A stretch of DNA of 15,495 bases from Microcoleaceae cyanobacterium UBA11344 (GTDB lineage Bacteria; Cyanobacteriota; Cyanobacteriia; Cyanobacteriales; Microcoleaceae): contig DMYK01000184.1 of assembly GCA_003483675.1 (NCBI GenBank), positions 1 through 15,495 of the forward strand, in the 5' to 3' direction. Below the pieces are notes generated by a model. That model saw only the letters and a program-made list of their open reading frames with translations. It had not been told where the DNA came from and made no database searches. Within the stretch, counting starts at the first letter, position 1; every line of letters starts with the position of its first letter. Made by a program: the position numbers and the translations under genes. Positions 13,199 through 15,495 of this stretch are shown here, piece by piece.

Positions 13199-13564
13199 TC
13201 AACTATATTTCCCAGAAGACTCAGCCGCCGCCGCGAGTCTATCCATCACGGCTCTACCAATCACGGCTAATTCACTAATTGGCATACATTGAATTTTCTT
13301 GAGCAGCTCGTTGGTATTAACAGGTTCCGGCATTGGCTTACCTTCGAGATGAGCCATCAACTCTTCCATAGTAAAACCCGCTCTTGCCGCAATCTGAGTC
13401 AAATTTTTCGTATCCGGGAGTACCCGACCTTTTTCCCAATACTGAACAGCAGACCCAGAGACTCCCAATAGCCTACCAAAAGCGCTAAAACTCAGGTCGC
13501 CACGGGCTAGCTTAACAACTTCGCTCAGTTTCTTCCTAGCTTCTGCATCCACAGTATTAGTCAC
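13199..13564 (-). CDS. XRE-family HTH transcriptional regulator, copy B1
   Basis: This 121-residue protein has an N-terminal helix-turn-helix of the XRE/Cro-CI type (about residues 10-70: KLSEVVKLARG, then AFGRLLGVSGSAVQYWEKG, then LPDTKNLTQIAARAGF) and a short C-terminal helical region of about 45 residues with no recognised domain. It probably binds DNA as a dimer; its targets are unknown. The start is GTG with GGGAG about 12 bases upstream. It differs from the protein encoded at 14006-14371 at about 24 of 121 positions, and the flanking DNA is also similar, so the two are tandem-duplication copies. No toxin, phage or restriction gene adjoins it, which leaves an antitoxin role unsupported. 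Confidence 0.85.
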   Translation of the reverse strand: MTNTVDAEARKKLSEVVKLARGDLSFSAFGRLLGVSGSAVQYWEKGRVLPDTKNLTQIAARAGFTMEELMAHLEGKPMPEPVNTNELLKKIQCMPISELAVIGRAVMDRLAAAAESSGKYS

Positions 13565-13608
13565 CAGATAAACACAACTCCCAGTTTACAGATAAATCTG
13601 CTTAATAC

Positions 13609-13956
13609 TCATTCTCCAGCAGCCTCAGCCGACGCAGCGAATCTATCCGCTACAGCTTTGCCAATTAGCGCCACCTGACTCAGAGGCAAAAACTGAATTT
13701 TTTTGACAATATCGTTAATTTCTGGTGGTTGTGAAACTGGATTGCCGTCCAAAAAGCTGAGAAACTCTTCCAGAGTATAGCCGGCTCTCGCTGCGAGCTT
13801 ACCCAAGTTTTCAGTATCGGGAACCGTATCGCCCCTTTCCCAAAGCTGAACAGCCGTAGCCGAAACGCCCAAAAGCTTGCCAAACGCTCGTTGACTCATA
13901 GAGCCACGAGCAGTTTTGATGATTTCACTAAGTTTTTGTCTATTTTGGATGTTCAC
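13609..13956 (-). CDS. XRE-family HTH transcriptional regulator, copy A
   Basis: This 115-residue protein has an XRE-type HTH (KLSEIIKTARGSMSQRAFGK, then LLGVSATAVQLWERG, then TENLGKLAARAGYTLEEFL) and a short C-terminal tail (VKKIQFLPLSQVALIGKAV) similar in layout to the B-type copies but more distant in sequence. A- and B-type proteins are therefore older paralogues that were duplicated together as a pair. The start is GTG, without a good Shine-Dalgarno; it may depend on translation of the B2 gene 50 bp upstream. It is the only intact A-type copy here. The regulated genes are unknown; autoregulation of the cluster is likely but not shown. Confidence 0.85.
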   Translation of the reverse strand: MNIQNRQKLSEIIKTARGSMSQRAFGKLLGVSATAVQLWERGDTVPDTENLGKLAARAGYTLEEFLSFLDGNPVSQPPEINDIVKKIQFLPLSQVALIGKAVADRFAASAEAAGE

Positions 13957-14005
13957 GACTTAAAAGCTATGCGATCGTACCTACAAGTAAACTGGTCTAT
14001 CTACA

Positions 14006-14371
14006 TCAACCATACTTCCCAGAAGCTACAGCAGCAGCAGCCAGTCGCTCCATACCAGCTCGAACAATCACCGCTAAGTCACTCAGTGGCATACATTGAA
14101 TTTTCTTAAGCAGCTCGTTGGTATCCAGAGGTTCCTGCACCGGCTTGCCTTCGAGATGAGCCATGAGCTCTTCCATCGTAAAGCCTGCTCTTGTCGCAAT
14201 CTGAGCCAAATTTTTCGTATCTGGAAGTACCTGCCCCTTTTCCCAATACAAGACAGAAGCAGCGGAAACTCCCAACAGCTTGCCAAAAGCGGTCAGACTC
14301 ATCGAGCCCCGCGCTAATTTAACAACTTCGCTCAGTTTCTTCCTAGCTTCTGCATCCACAGTATTAGTCAC
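14006..14371 (-). CDS. XRE-family HTH transcriptional regulator, copy B2
   Basis: This 121-residue protein is the near-duplicate of copy B1 (about 80 percent identical by my count): the same start MTNTVDAEARKKLSEVV, the same HTH layout (AFGKLLGVSAASVLYWEKG) and the same C-terminal stretch TNELLKKIQCMP. The differences concentrate in the recognition-helix region (residues 23-52), which could give the two copies different DNA targets. The start is GTG with AGGAG about 13 bases upstream. It is the first gene of the four-gene minus-strand array and faces a plus-strand gene of unknown function across a 136-bp shared promoter region, which may be under its control. Confidence 0.85.
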   Translation of the reverse strand: MTNTVDAEARKKLSEVVKLARGSMSLTAFGKLLGVSAASVLYWEKGQVLPDTKNLAQIATRAGFTMEELMAHLEGKPVQEPLDTNELLKKIQCMPLSDLAVIVRAGMERLAAAAVASGKYG

Positions 14372-14425
14372 CAGATCAACACAACTCCTAGTTTACTTAT
14401 CTACCAACAAATTTGTCTTTCTTGC

Positions 14426-14454
14426 TTGACAGCAAAAAGTTTACCAGTTAAAAT
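14426..14454 (+). promoter_or_regulatory. Sigma-70-type promoter of the 14508 gene
   Basis: TTGACA (14426-14431), a 17-base spacer and TAAAAT (14449-14454) form a near-consensus promoter. The expected transcription start is about 46 bases upstream of the ATG at 14508. It stands in the divergent gap shared with the HTH array. Confidence 0.7.
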
Positions 14455-14507
14455 GTAAATAGTTTTGAAATCATAATTCTATTTTTAGCAAATCCGGGGG
14501 AGTAAAA

Positions 14508-14924
14508 ATGACTCGCAAGACACGCAAAACCCGTCAAAGCCTTACAGCCTCCGGTTGGCTAAAACCCCAGTGCTGGCAAATCTCCAAAATAGAAGCAGCC
14601 GAAGCCCTAAGAATGCCCGTAAACCGCATAGTCAAAGTCTACCCCAAACAACATCAAGTAATAGTCGTCTATCTGAACCAGAAAGGACAAAAATGCAGTT
14701 CCTTTTTCAGCTACAGACTATTTGCCAGATGGCAGCAGGAGGCGATCGCCACAATTGCCAGTTGTCGAAACCAGCAAACTCTCGCACCCCTAGAAATCAT
14801 CGTACAGTATGACCTGGAACATTTCAAGTATCCCGTCCAAAGCGCCGACGCAATTTGGGAAGCCCTACTCAACCGCATCCGTCAAGTCATTATAGAACAA
14901 AGGCTCAGCCTAGCTTGCGCCTAG
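14508..14924 (+). CDS. Conserved-looking hypothetical protein, basic N terminus
   Basis: This 138-residue protein begins with a strongly basic tail (MTRKTRKTRQSLTASG), followed by a mixed alpha/beta region with a possible beta-hairpin (IVKVYPKQHQVIVVYLNQKG) and a helical C terminus. There is no signal peptide, membrane segment or recognised catalytic motif. The ATG has an excellent Shine-Dalgarno (GGGGGAG) seven bases upstream, and a near-consensus promoter precedes it, so it is very likely a real and well-expressed gene. The basic tail could bind nucleic acid; this is only a guess from charge. It is divergent from the HTH array and may be regulated by it. Confidence 0.7.
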   Translation: MTRKTRKTRQSLTASGWLKPQCWQISKIEAAEALRMPVNRIVKVYPKQHQVIVVYLNQKGQKCSSFFSYRLFARWQQEAIATIASCRNQQTLAPLEIIVQYDLEHFKYPVQSADAIWEALLNRIRQVIIEQRLSLACA

Positions 14925-14958
14925 TCCCCCATCCAACCCCCACCTATGTCGATCATGG

Positions 14959-15447
14959 TTAATGCTTGGGAAAATCGATTCCTGAGATGGATATTCCTCG
15001 CATCTTCTGTACATATCGTCCTTGAGCCGCTACACACTCTGCCATTTTTTGAGCCTGTATAGGTTGACTCCTGGGATCTGGTGAGGTGCCTCTATAGTCC
15101 CATACACCACCACGACCACTATTTATTACTTTTCCATTTTTTTCTAAGATTAACTCTTCTCCGGTAGCATCAATATAGAATTTCCCCTTTTGAAAAGACA
15201 CGCTGCTAATTGTGATATCTTCCACTCCCTTGTAAGGATTTGCAGGACCATTGACAATCTTAATACAGATTCTATTGTTTTTATGTGCAATTTCTCTCCG
15301 GGAATTATTGAACATGGTTCCTTGAGAGTAGTAAGTTCCTGTGGGTAGAATTGTAGAATCTTGTTGATTACTTTGAGCAGATGACAAGGATGAAATTGAT
15401 ATAAGAATAGAACTAGCAATTAGTGTTTCGAGTACCCTAAATTTCAC
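14959..15447 (-). CDS. Small secreted protein of unknown function
   Basis: This 162-residue protein has a Sec-type signal peptide: MKFRVLETLIASSILISISS, then a likely cleavage site near SSAQS (about residue 24-25). The mature part of about 138 residues has an extended beta-rich segment (GTYYSQGTMFNN, KGKFYIDATGEELIL, GGVWDYRG) and two cysteines (C60 and one near the C terminus). No family is recognised. The start is GTG at 15447, with GGAG about 11 bases upstream; no ATG lies near the start of the signal peptide. It is convergent with the 14508 gene, 34 bp apart. It is likely periplasmic or exported. Confidence 0.72.
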   Translation of the reverse strand: MKFRVLETLIASSILISISSLSSAQSNQQDSTILPTGTYYSQGTMFNNSRREIAHKNNRICIKIVNGPANPYKGVEDITISSVSFQKGKFYIDATGEELILEKNGKVINSGRGGVWDYRGTSPDPRSQPIQAQKMAECVAAQGRYVQKMRGISISGIDFPKH

Positions 15448-15495
15448 TTGCTATTAAACTCCATTAAAATTATTTTTTTCGATTCAACACGATCA

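Larger units (their letters stand above)
13072..14400 (-). repeat. Tandem duplication of a two-gene HTH unit, period about 808 bp
   Basis: Gene starts repeat at fixed spacing: B2 at 14371 and B1 at 13564 are 807 bp apart; A at 13956 and the truncated A copy at 13147 are 809 bp apart. The spacers after each B gene (around 13148-13198 and 13957-14005) and about 30 bp before each B start are also alike. The right unit is intact; the left unit is cut off at about 13075. Confidence 0.8.

Noticed and set aside
13199..14371. HTH genes as antitoxins of toxin-antitoxin pairs
   Set aside because: No toxin-like partner lies next to any copy; the array contains only HTH genes.

Overview
The window comes from a cyanobacterium, most likely a filamentous Oscillatoria/Microcoleus-type organism. 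The evidence is many HIP1-type GCGATCGC octamers, a high-light-inducible (Hlip) gene with an HLR1 promoter element, dispersed cyanobacterial palindromes, and gene families typical of that phylum. Assignment below phylum level is inference.

The left and centre (about 180-12425) is a run of same-strand (minus) genes that reads as a zinc-deficiency island. Four copies of a 7-1-7 inverted repeat close to TGATAATCATTATCA, the cyanobacterial Zur operator, lie at 2407-2421, 5274-5288, 9799-9813 and 12411-12425. They precede, respectively, a COG0523 GTPase with a histidine-rich loop, a calcium-binding RTX protein, a threonyl-tRNA synthetase without a TGS domain, and a compact CobW-like P-loop protein translationally coupled to a metallophosphoesterase. 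A WD40-repeat protein, a degenerate second metallophosphoesterase, a seven-bladed-propeller/RTX protein and folE (zinc-dependent GTP cyclohydrolase I) sit among them. The set matches the known zinc-sparing logic of cyanobacterial Zur regulons: metallochaperones, paralogous replacement enzymes and cell-surface or secreted proteins. The RTX protein, the CobW-like/phosphoesterase pair and the WD40 protein are the less familiar parts and the best candidates for new zinc-homeostasis functions.

A 900-bp gap (7015-7914) between the propeller gene and thrS has no full-length gene. It holds a convincing cobalamin riboswitch on the minus strand with no evident target gene, a 39-codon ORF just after it, two palindromic elements and short coding-like remnants. 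It looks like the remains of a B12- or cobalt-related locus broken up by small mobile repeats.

The right part (12501-15495) is ordinary cyanobacterial accessory sequence. It has an hli gene under a perfect HLR1/RpaB site, then a tandem duplication of a two-gene XRE-type HTH unit (period about 808 bp) in which the leftmost copy has decayed, a divergent small protein of unknown function behind a near-consensus sigma-70 promoter, and a small secreted protein of unknown function. No tRNA, rRNA, CRISPR array or complete insertion sequence was recognised.
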